NCBI RefSeq assembly: GCF_003148885.1
Contig: NZ_QGHD01000018.1
Coordinates: 1 to 47,686 of the forward strand
Origin: Hallerella porci
Lineage (GTDB): Bacteria > Fibrobacterota > Fibrobacteria > Fibrobacterales > Fibrobacteraceae
Direction of reading: 5' to 3'
Length of the DNA: 47,686 nt
Within the stretch, counting starts at the first letter, position 1. Every line of letters starts with the position of its first letter. The notes beneath the pieces were generated by a model. The model had not been told where the DNA came from. It saw only the letters and a program-made list of their open reading frames with translations, and ran no database searches. Shown here piece after piece: positions 13,593-21,240 of this stretch. The position numbers were made by a program, and so were the translations under genes.

Positions 13593-15047
13593 ATGCGTCT
13601 TCAACTTCTTCTCTCCGCTTTGATTTTTCCCGCAGCCATTTCGGCTGTGGATTTTCCGATTCACAAAGAGGTTCTGGATAACGGTTTAACCGTTTTGCTT
13701 TACCCCAATTCTCAAGCGCCTACCGTGAGCTGCCGGCTGTTTTATGTCACCGGTTCTGTAAACGAAGTGCCTGGGAGTTCGGGGCTCGCTCACATTTTGG
13801 AGCACGAACTTTTCAAAGGAACGAAAAAAGTCGGCGTAACGGATTTTGCAAAAGATTCCGTTTTGATGGCGAAAGAAGATTCGGTGATGGCGCTTTCGCA
13901 AGCGTCCGCAGTCGCTGGCGATTCGATTTCTGCAAAAAAATTCCGCGCCGAATACGATTCTTTAGTGGAAGAAGAACGCAAATTCATGGTCAAAGAAGAA
14001 TTGTGGAGCGCGTATCAGCAAGCGGGCGGAACAGGATTAAACGCTTTTACAACGGATCTCATGACAGCGTATATCGTAACGCTTCCGAAAAATCGCGTTG
14101 AACTTTTTCTGTATCTCGAATCCGATCGAATGCAAAATGCCATTCTACGAGAATTTTATTCGGAACGCGATGTCGTCCGCGAAGAACGTCGTATGCGCTA
14201 CGATGACAGGCCTTCGGGCCGTTACTTTGAAACGCTGAACGGTCTTATTTACGAAGCGTTTCCATACCGCGTTCCCACAATCGGTTGGCCTTCGGACATT
14301 ATGAATCTCACGCGAGAACAAGCCGCCGAACATTATCGCAAATATTACAAACCGCGAAATGCAATTCTCGTTTTAGCAGGCGATTTGGATACAACGCAAA
14401 CGATGAATTTGGTGAAAAAATATTTTGCAGAAATTCCTTCGGGCGAAGCCTTTGCACCGATTACCGTTCGCGATCCAGAACCCGCCGGAGAAAAACGTTT
14501 AACCGTTTACCGCCCCGATGCACCGCACCGAATGGATTTTTGCTTTAAAACTCCTGGAGTTGGCGACAGTTCTCTTTATGCGCTCGACATCGCCGAAGGC
14601 GTTTTGAACGGACGCTCCGGAAGACTTTACAAAAAACTCGTCGAAGAAAAAAAGTTAGCCGTTTCAGCAAGCGCAGGCAATAGCGTCAACAAATACGTTT
14701 CTGAATTTTACATCTCCGTGACGCTGCGCCCCGATGCAAATCCCGATTCTGTCGAAGCTATCGTTTGGAGTGAACTTGAAAAATTGAAAAATGAACCGGT
14801 CTCTGCCCGCGAATTAGAAAAGGTGAAAAATCGGGCGATGATGGGACTTGTCGAAAGTTTCCTCGATATGGAAAATGTCGCAACGCAACTCGCTTGGTAT
14901 GAAATGTTCGGCGATTACAAAATCCTTTTAAATTGGCCGGATCAATTAGGAAAAGTTTCTCCCGAAGCGGTACAAAATGTGGCGAAGAAAACTTTTAAAC
15001 ACAAGAATGCCACCGTGGGACTTTTGCTCAAAGGGGAGGAACGCTAA
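13593..15047 (+). CDS. M16-family zinc protease, catalytic subunit
   Basis: This 484-residue pitrilysin-type metalloprotease has a signal peptide (MRLQLLLSALIFPAAISA), so it acts in the periplasm. The inverted zinc motif HxxEH is intact at 67-71 (HILEHELFKGT), and the downstream zinc-ligand region ERDVVREERR is at 191-200. Residues beyond 230 form the second M16 half, which lacks the motif, as usual. It abuts a second M16 gene (TAAATG) that lacks HxxEH, which fits the known heterodimeric pairs of one active and one inactive half. An insert of about 45 mostly acidic or polar residues between the HxxEH motif and the LNAFTTDLMTAY strand is longer than in typical members. Substrates are unknown peptides. 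Confidence 0.92.
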   Translation: MRLQLLLSALIFPAAISAVDFPIHKEVLDNGLTVLLYPNSQAPTVSCRLFYVTGSVNEVPGSSGLAHILEHELFKGTKKVGVTDFAKDSVLMAKEDSVMALSQASAVAGDSISAKKFRAEYDSLVEEERKFMVKEELWSAYQQAGGTGLNAFTTDLMTAYIVTLPKNRVELFLYLESDRMQNAILREFYSERDVVREERRMRYDDRPSGRYFETLNGLIYEAFPYRVPTIGWPSDIMNLTREQAAEHYRKYYKPRNAILVLAGDLDTTQTMNLVKKYFAEIPSGEAFAPITVRDPEPAGEKRLTVYRPDAPHRMDFCFKTPGVGDSSLYALDIAEGVLNGRSGRLYKKLVEEKKLAVSASAGNSVNKYVSEFYISVTLRPDANPDSVEAIVWSELEKLKNEPVSARELEKVKNRAMMGLVESFLDMENVATQLAWYEMFGDYKILLNWPDQLGKVSPEAVQNVAKKTFKHKNATVGLLLKGEER

Positions 15048-16565
15048 ATGAAAAAAAATTCTCTGATGTTATTGTCGGCGGCATTTTTCGCTGCGTGCTC
15101 GGGCACAAAACAGCAAACCGCCGAAAAAGTTTCTGTTGAAAATCCGCAGAAAATTTCTGCAGATACTTCTGCAAAAAATTCTCAAGCATCGATTGAAAAA
15201 TCCGCCGAATTTCCAGCGACTTATAAAGACATCGCTTTCCCCGAATTTCATTATCAAGCGCCGTATCCCGCAGATTCGCGCGTGAAATTTTCCGAAAAAA
15301 TTACCGGCTACGTCATCGAAGATAGAACTCTTCCTCTCATTCATTTTAACATCTTTTTTGATGAGCCGTTCGTCACCGATAGCATTCAAAATGAAGCCGC
15401 ACATTCGCTTCTTTCGGCAATGTTCCGCCGCGGTGGTTCACAAAAACTTTCGCCGCAAGCATTGGACGATTCGTTAGAATTTATCGCAGCAACTCTCGCG
15501 GGATCTGTCGGCACATTTACCAGTGCGATTAGCGTTGAATGTATGACGAAAGATTTTCCGCAAATGATGAATTTGACAAAAGAAGTTTTCTTAACGCCAG
15601 CGTTTGATTCTTCTGCGCTTGAAATTCAAAAGGCAAATGCGGCGAACGCTTACGAGCATCGCTACGACACGCCTGCGGCAATTCTTTCGGCTTTAGATGC
15701 AAAAGTGAATTACGAAAATAATCCGCGTTTGTGGAGCGCAACCGCTGACGAATACCGCAAAGTTTCGCGGAATGATTTGTTGAAAATTGCACAAGGTCGT
15801 TTTCGCAATGGACGCATCGTCTTCGCCATCGCGGGCGATTTTCCGCGGGATTCGATGACTATAGAACTCAAAAAATATTTTGCGTCTTGGCCCGCAGATA
15901 ATCCAAACAATATTTCGATTCCGCCAATTCAACTTTCAAAGAAAACGGGAATTTTCCTCGTCGATAAAGAGATTACGCAAGCGAACATTTGCATGAGCGC
16001 GCCATTTGTCAAGCGTCCGCATCCCGATTATTATCCGACAGCAGTAGCGAGTTTTATTCTCGGCGGTGGCAGTTTTTCTTCAAGGTTAATGGCGAAAGTG
16101 CGTTCGGATAACGGACTCGCTTACAGCATTCACAGTTACGCTGAAAACGATTATCGCGATCAAGGCCGCGTTCTCATTTCCTTGCAAACCAAAGTAGAAT
16201 CCGCAGCCAAAGCAATTGACTTAATCCAAAAAGAAATTGAAAAACTCGCACAAGAAGGTCCAACCGAAGACGAATTAAATCAAGCGAAAAAAACTCTCAT
16301 CGAAAGTTTGCCGAGTTTATTTGATTCGCCAGCGAGCACAACCGTTCTCTTCGCCCGCGATGAATTATTGGGCAAAAAAGATTCGCACTACATCGATTAT
16401 GTCAAAGCGATTGAAGCGGTAACGCCCGAACAAGTGAAGCAAATGATCGCAAAATATTTCAACAAAAATGCGATGACAATTTCGATTGTCGGCCCCGCCG
16501 AAAAATTAAAAGATGTCGGAAACTTTACCGTAATTCCGCTCGACAGTTTAGACTTTAGAAAGTGA
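15048..16565 (+). CDS. M16-family protease-like lipoprotein, inactive partner
   Basis: This 505-residue M16 homologue is a lipoprotein (MKKNSLMLLSAAFFAAC, lipidated Cys at about 17) with a Ser/Thr/Lys linker before the fold. The position of HxxEH reads NEAAHSLLSAMFRRGG, so the zinc-binding motif is lost while the surrounding helix is kept. The C-terminal half retains the 'R/Y' substrate-binding region (MAKVRSDNGLAYSIHSYAEN). By analogy with heterodimeric M16 pairs it supplies substrate-binding elements to the active subunit encoded just upstream. The lipid anchor would tether the complex to a membrane. The start immediately follows the upstream stop (TAAATG). Confidence 0.9.
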   Translation: MKKNSLMLLSAAFFAACSGTKQQTAEKVSVENPQKISADTSAKNSQASIEKSAEFPATYKDIAFPEFHYQAPYPADSRVKFSEKITGYVIEDRTLPLIHFNIFFDEPFVTDSIQNEAAHSLLSAMFRRGGSQKLSPQALDDSLEFIAATLAGSVGTFTSAISVECMTKDFPQMMNLTKEVFLTPAFDSSALEIQKANAANAYEHRYDTPAAILSALDAKVNYENNPRLWSATADEYRKVSRNDLLKIAQGRFRNGRIVFAIAGDFPRDSMTIELKKYFASWPADNPNNISIPPIQLSKKTGIFLVDKEITQANICMSAPFVKRPHPDYYPTAVASFILGGGSFSSRLMAKVRSDNGLAYSIHSYAENDYRDQGRVLISLQTKVESAAKAIDLIQKEIEKLAQEGPTEDELNQAKKTLIESLPSLFDSPASTTVLFARDELLGKKDSHYIDYVKAIEAVTPEQVKQMIAKYFNKNAMTISIVGPAEKLKDVGNFTVIPLDSLDFRK

Positions 16566-16572
16566 GAATTTT

Positions 16573-17523
16573 TTGAAACGCATCGCTCTTTGCATTTTCG
16601 TTTTTTCGCTTTCTCTTTTTGCAGCAGACAAAGAAGATTTGTCGCACAATGCGTGCGCCGCGGCGAAAAAATGTTTGAACTTCATTCTTCCGCGCTGTTC
16701 AGAAGCAGAATTTGAACCCGTTCCCGATGTAGAATATAATGCGGAATTTTGTTCTGCATTTTTGGATTTACAAAAACGCGGAATCGATTTAAAAAGTCCT
16801 GTAACCAAAGAAATTTTCGGGCATCTCGGAGGACGTTACCGCGTCACTTACGAAACCGATGGCGAGCTTCCTGTCAATGGACCGATGATGAGTTATCTCT
16901 TCGATCATTTTCCATTTACAACCGCACTCGTCAACGCCATTCAAGAAACGAATTATACGATTCATTACAATTCTCCAGATCAACGCATTTTTAGCGGCGA
17001 CAACGGAGGAAATCTTTTCGGCGATTTTTATTGGACTTTGCAAGATAGTGCAGGAACCGGACTCGGATTTCACAATGTCTTTTACGGCAGCGGTCGCTGC
17101 AAAATTCTGCGTTGGAATTTACACGGAATCGCCATCGCCATTTTAGATATGTATCCCAGCGGAAACAAAACGCGTTACCGTTTTAAAGCAATCGTTTTCC
17201 CCGCAAATGCAGTTCTCAATTCGATTATGAAAATGGGATTTTTCCGCGATGTGGTCAAATCTAAAATTTCTGAAATCATAAAAAATATTTCGGAATCGTC
17301 GGAAAGTTACGTCAACGGAAATCATGAGCCCGTAAAAAAATCCGAGACGATTAAAAAATATTACACAAAAAATCTCGAAGAATTTCAGCAAGTGGACGCG
17401 GGAAAAATTCCGTGGACCGTCGGCGATGCGGTGAAGAAAAAACGCGAAGAAAGTCAACGGCAAAAGCCGCAATTCGTCACCGAAACCCAAATGATTTTTA
17501 AACAAAATTTCCCAGCAAAATAA
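16573..17523 (+). CDS. Secreted protein of unknown function
   Basis: The 316-residue protein has a signal peptide (MKRIALCIFVFSLSLFAADK) and starts at TTG 16573; no ATG is near and the signal peptide begins right there. The mature part has several Cys in the first 60 residues (ACAAAKKCLNFILPRC, EFCSAF), suggesting disulfides. A middle segment is rich in aromatic and Gly residues (DNGGNLFGDFYWTLQ, GLGFHNVFYGSGRCKI), and the C-terminal 90 residues are helical and charged. No family or catalytic motif is recognised. It sits 7 bp after the M16 pair and 9 bp before trmH, so it is co-transcribed; a role as partner or substrate of the protease pair is possible but untested. Confidence 0.7.
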   Translation: MKRIALCIFVFSLSLFAADKEDLSHNACAAAKKCLNFILPRCSEAEFEPVPDVEYNAEFCSAFLDLQKRGIDLKSPVTKEIFGHLGGRYRVTYETDGELPVNGPMMSYLFDHFPFTTALVNAIQETNYTIHYNSPDQRIFSGDNGGNLFGDFYWTLQDSAGTGLGFHNVFYGSGRCKILRWNLHGIAIAILDMYPSGNKTRYRFKAIVFPANAVLNSIMKMGFFRDVVKSKISEIIKNISESSESYVNGNHEPVKKSETIKKYYTKNLEEFQQVDAGKIPWTVGDAVKKKREESQRQKPQFVTETQMIFKQNFPAK

Positions 17524-17532
17524 AGGGCAATT

Positions 17533-18216
17533 ATGATTGAGTATTCTTATTCTTCTCCCGAAATGCAAGCAAAAATCGAAGCGCTTCTTCCCAAAATTAC
17601 GGAACATCGCCGCGATCTTTTGATGAAAGTGGTGCAAAATCGCACGCGACATTTTTGCATGGTTCTCGAAGATCTTTTTGATCCGCACAACATTTCTGCA
17701 GTCATCCGCACCGCCGAAGTTTTCGGGCTCGAAGATGTCCACATCATCGAAGAAGTGAATCCGTATAAAGTGAATAAATCCATTTTAAAAGGCTCGATCA
17801 AATGGATGAATCTTTACTTGTATGAAAAGCGCAAAGCGTGCATGGAACATTTGCGCAAAAAAGGTTACCGCATCGCTGTCGCAAGCACGAATACGGAAAA
17901 TTCTGTTTTGGATTTGGATTTATCCCAGCCGACTGCATTCTATCTCGGCAGTGAATTTACGGGAAATCATCCGGACACTTTGGCGGCTGCCGATTGTGAA
18001 TTTAAACTTCCGCAATATGGCATCACCGAATCGATGAATGTTTCGGTTGCCGGCGGCGTTCTCATGTGTTACTTGGATCACTTTATGCAACAACATGGAA
18101 GAAAGAATTTTACGCTTCCGCCCGCTGAACGTGATGCGCTTCTCGTCGAATGGCTCGAAAGACATATAAATGACGATACCGCATCTAGTTCCATTACGCG
18201 AATCGCCTGCGAATAA
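17533..18216 (+). CDS. trmH: tRNA (guanosine-2'-O-)-methyltransferase, SPOUT family (TrmH type)
   Basis: This 227-residue SPOUT methyltransferase uses SAM to methylate the 2'-O of G18 in tRNA. The three family motifs are visible: motif 1 HNISAVIRTAEVFGLEDV (including the catalytic Arg), motif 2 FYLGSEFTGNHPDTLAAAD, and motif 3 ITESMNVSVAGGVLM, which forms the trefoil knot and SAM site. Length and the C-terminal helical tail fit TrmH (229 residues in E. coli) rather than the longer RlmB. ATG 17533 has AAAGGG upstream. A different SpoU-class substrate cannot be excluded by eye. Confidence 0.88.
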   Translation: MIEYSYSSPEMQAKIEALLPKITEHRRDLLMKVVQNRTRHFCMVLEDLFDPHNISAVIRTAEVFGLEDVHIIEEVNPYKVNKSILKGSIKWMNLYLYEKRKACMEHLRKKGYRIAVASTNTENSVLDLDLSQPTAFYLGSEFTGNHPDTLAAADCEFKLPQYGITESMNVSVAGGVLMCYLDHFMQQHGRKNFTLPPAERDALLVEWLERHINDDTASSSITRIACE

Positions 18217-18233
18217 ACTAAATTGAATTTGAG

Positions 18234-19142
18234 ATGAAAAAATATACCGGATTATATCTCGCTGTCGGTCTTGTTGTCCTTCTGGCAATTATCATCCTGA
18301 TTTTCGGTCTGTTCTTTTTGAACGATAAGGACCCGCGGGAAGTTTTTGACACATACTATCTGCGCTTTCCGCAGGTGAGCACATTAACCCTCGACGACCC
18401 CGTAAAAATTAACGGCGTTAAACTCGGCAAAGTTGAAGACATTCACTTGGCAGGTCACCGCGTTCTCGTGGTCGTGCGCATTCGAAACGATGTCAAAATT
18501 CCTGTCGGTTCCGAAATCCGCGTGCAAAATATCGGCATCATGGGCGAACGTCAAATCGGAATTATCTTGTGCGATTCGGCAAAAAATTATGCGCCGCACG
18601 ATACGATCGACGGTCAATTCGATGCGGGCATCGCCGAAGCTCTCGGTCTCGCAGGCGAAATTATCGATTCCACAAAAATTCTCATTACTTCAGTTCATCA
18701 GGTAATGGATTCGACGATTGCGAATCCAGAATTCCGCGACAAATTCCGCGTGATGATGAACAAAGCAGAATCTTTGGAAGATCGTTTAGCAAAAATGCTC
18801 GCCGATACCGATCCGCAAATCAAAACGAGTTTGAACAATTTGAATACCGCAACAGTGAAAGTGAACGCATTGCTCGATACGGTGCAAACGCCTATCAGCG
18901 GGCTTCTTTCGCAAGCGAGCGGCCTCATGCAAGATGCGGGCGGCGTCATTTCTAAATTGGATTCGGTGACGAATCGTTTATCCGCAATCACCGCAAAGCT
19001 TCAAACCAAAGACAATACGGCGGGAATTCTTCTTAACGACAGAACTCTTCACGATGATTTGGTGAAAACATTACATTCTGCAGATAGTCTTTTCCAAATT
19101 ATCCTTCACGATGGTTTGGATGTCAACGTAGATATTTTCTAA
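18234..19142 (+). CDS. MCE-domain protein (MlaD-like lipid transport component)
   Basis: The 302-residue protein has an N-terminal TM anchor (about 7-29, LYLAVGLVVLLAIIILIFGL) and one MCE/MlaD domain (about 38-120; VKINGVKLGKVEDIHLAG is characteristic). A long helical tail of about 170 residues follows, with coiled-coil and Ser/Thr-rich repeats. MCE proteins form hexameric rings that move phospholipid between inner and outer membranes with an MlaE/MlaF transporter. The partner ABC genes are not next door, since HPr follows. The length and helical tail place it among simple single-MCE proteins that can build needle-like channels. Confidence 0.9.
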   Translation: MKKYTGLYLAVGLVVLLAIIILIFGLFFLNDKDPREVFDTYYLRFPQVSTLTLDDPVKINGVKLGKVEDIHLAGHRVLVVVRIRNDVKIPVGSEIRVQNIGIMGERQIGIILCDSAKNYAPHDTIDGQFDAGIAEALGLAGEIIDSTKILITSVHQVMDSTIANPEFRDKFRVMMNKAESLEDRLAKMLADTDPQIKTSLNNLNTATVKVNALLDTVQTPISGLLSQASGLMQDAGGVISKLDSVTNRLSAITAKLQTKDNTAGILLNDRTLHDDLVKTLHSADSLFQIILHDGLDVNVDIF

Positions 19143-19160
19143 TCCGGAAATGGTATCGCT

Positions 19161-19436
19161 ATGCATAGCAAAGAAATTGTTGTTACAAATAAACTCGGAG
19201 TTCACGCCCGCCCCGCAGGCATGATCGTCGATATCACGGGAAAATCCGAAAGCGATGTCACGCTCGAATACGAAGGCACGAAGGTCAATGCCAAAAGTAT
19301 TTTGAATGTGATGATGCTCGCAATTACTCCCGGTTCCACGGTGAAATTCACCGCCGAAGGAAAAGACGAGGAACAAGTGTTAGATCAACTGGAACAACTT
19401 TTCCGCGAAAATTTCCATGAAGAACAAAACGACTAG
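19161..19436 (+). CDS. ptsH: Phosphocarrier protein HPr
   Basis: This 91-residue HPr carries the phosphoryl-accepting His15 in GVHARPAG and the regulatory Ser46 in AKSILNVMML. It accepts phosphate from Enzyme I, encoded by the overlapping downstream gene. Ser46 and its context match HPr proteins controlled by HPr kinase, so both transport-type and regulatory phosphorylation are possible. No EIIA/B/C gene is in the window. In organisms lacking sugar-PTS permeases, HPr and EI form a regulatory phosphorelay linked to carbon and nitrogen status. The tail EEQND overlaps the ptsI start by 20 nt. Confidence 0.95.
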   Translation: MHSKEIVVTNKLGVHARPAGMIVDITGKSESDVTLEYEGTKVNAKSILNVMMLAITPGSTVKFTAEGKDEEQVLDQLEQLFRENFHEEQND

Positions 19437-21240
19437 CAAACAAAAGACCCGCACCGTTTTGGTCGGCGTCGCAACATCTCCGGGTTACGCTTACGGTCCT
19501 GTCCGGAAAATTGAAACGCGGAAATATTCGCTAGATTCTTCTGCGCTCCCGGCGAGTGCGCTCGAAGCAGAAGAAGCGCATTTTTTAAAAGCGGTCGATA
19601 CCGCCGCCAAAGAAATTGAAAAATTAAAATCGGTTACAAGCGAACGCTTGGGCGAAGAAGAAGCTCGCATTTTTGATTCGCATTTAATGATGCTTCACGA
19701 TTCGATGGTAATAAATCCAATCGTTCAAAGCATCCGCAAAGAAGGTCACAATGCACGTTGGGCGGTACACAGCACACTCTCTGCGCTAATCGCTCAATTT
19801 GAAAGCAGTAAAATGGAACTCATGCGTGAGCGCACCATGGATCTGCGCGAAATTTACAGCCGCCTTCTCGCCGCTCTCGACGAAGCCGCGCCCAAAACAA
19901 AGCGCGAAAAATTTTCGGAACCGGGAATGATCGTTTCGCACGAACTCACTCCGGGCATGCTCATGTCGATTGAGAAAGATGAAGTGCTCGGATTTGCGAC
20001 CGATATCGGCGGCCGCACAAGCCACATTTCCATTTTGGCTCGCGCGATGCAGCTTCCAGCAGTTTCTGGTCTCCGCAATATTTCCGTCATCGCAGAAGAC
20101 AACGATATGCTCTTCATCGACGGAACCGGCGGCATGGTCATCGTCAACCCGAACGAAGATGACTTAAATCGCTACGAAGAAAAGCTTGCTGTTTACAATA
20201 AGCAAAAGCAAGAACTTTTCACGATGCGTCAATTAGAGCCGATGACTCTTGATGGCAAATACATTACTCTTCATGCGAACATCGAACTTCCGATGGAAGC
20301 GGATACCGTTTTGGATTTTGGCGCAACCGGCATCGGGCTTTATCGTTCCGAATTTTTATTCTTCCGCAAAGGAACTCCGACTTGCGAAGAACAAGCAAAA
20401 GCTTACTCGCACATTTTGAGCAAACTTTCACCGCATCCGGTCGTCATCCGTACATTAGACGCTGGCGGAGACAAACTCGTTTCTGATATTTCTGTCGCCG
20501 ACGAAGCGAATCCATTTATGGGTTGGCGCTCTATCCGCGTTTGCTTAACGCGCAAAGATATTTTCCGCGAACAGTTGCGGGCACTTCTTCTCGCCAGTCG
20601 CTCGGGACATTTACGCATTATGTTCCCGATGATTAGCAGCCTCGACGAACTGCACGAAGCGAAAGCGCTTTATCAAGAATGCCGCACGCAACTTTTGAAC
20701 GAAGGCGTTGAACTGCCCGAAGTCAAAGTAGGCTGCATGATCGAAGTTCCTGCTGCCGTGATGATGGTCGAAGCCCTCGCCAAAGAAGTGGATTTCTTTA
20801 GCATTGGAACGAACGACTTAATTCAATTTACTCTCGCCGTGGACCGCACAAACGAACTCATTGCGAATATGTTTGAGCCGCACCATCCCGCGGTTTTGAA
20901 TATGATTCGGCGCACGGTCCGCGCAGCGCATCGCGAAGGAATTCCTGTTTGCGTTTGCGGTGAAATGAGCTCGGATCCGCTTTCAACTCTTGTCCTCGTC
21001 GGGCTCGGAGTCGATGAACTTTCCATGACGCCGTGGAGCATTATGGAATGCAAAAAAATCATTCGTTCTGTGAACTACGAAGATGTAAAAGCGACGGCGA
21101 ATGCGGTTCTCAAAATGGATACCGCAGCAAATGTCAATCGCTACTTGCGTCAAAAGTATTTGCAAATGATTATCGATCTCGGCATTTCGAGTTTCATCAC
21201 TTCTCACGAAGTCAAAAATCCATTGGGGAAAAATGCTTAA
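19417..21240 (+). CDS. ptsI: PEP-protein phosphotransferase, Enzyme I
   Basis: At 607 residues this is a full Enzyme I, which phosphorylates HPr from phosphoenolpyruvate. The active His is at about 203 in GGRTSHISILARA. The PEP-binding barrel is marked by GIGLYRSEFLF, RTLDAGGDK, GWRSIRVCL and the Cys in VCVCGEMSSDP. A 10-residue basic leader (MKNKTTSKQK) precedes the usual start VLVGVATSPGYAYG. The start at 19417 overlaps ptsH. The stop overlaps the lytic transglycosylase start by 8 nt, so HPr, EI and a cell-wall enzyme are on one message. Confidence 0.95.
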   Translation: MKNKTTSKQKTRTVLVGVATSPGYAYGPVRKIETRKYSLDSSALPASALEAEEAHFLKAVDTAAKEIEKLKSVTSERLGEEEARIFDSHLMMLHDSMVINPIVQSIRKEGHNARWAVHSTLSALIAQFESSKMELMRERTMDLREIYSRLLAALDEAAPKTKREKFSEPGMIVSHELTPGMLMSIEKDEVLGFATDIGGRTSHISILARAMQLPAVSGLRNISVIAEDNDMLFIDGTGGMVIVNPNEDDLNRYEEKLAVYNKQKQELFTMRQLEPMTLDGKYITLHANIELPMEADTVLDFGATGIGLYRSEFLFFRKGTPTCEEQAKAYSHILSKLSPHPVVIRTLDAGGDKLVSDISVADEANPFMGWRSIRVCLTRKDIFREQLRALLLASRSGHLRIMFPMISSLDELHEAKALYQECRTQLLNEGVELPEVKVGCMIEVPAAVMMVEALAKEVDFFSIGTNDLIQFTLAVDRTNELIANMFEPHHPAVLNMIRRTVRAAHREGIPVCVCGEMSSDPLSTLVLVGLGVDELSMTPWSIMECKKIIRSVNYEDVKATANAVLKMDTAANVNRYLRQKYLQMIIDLGISSFITSHEVKNPLGKNA

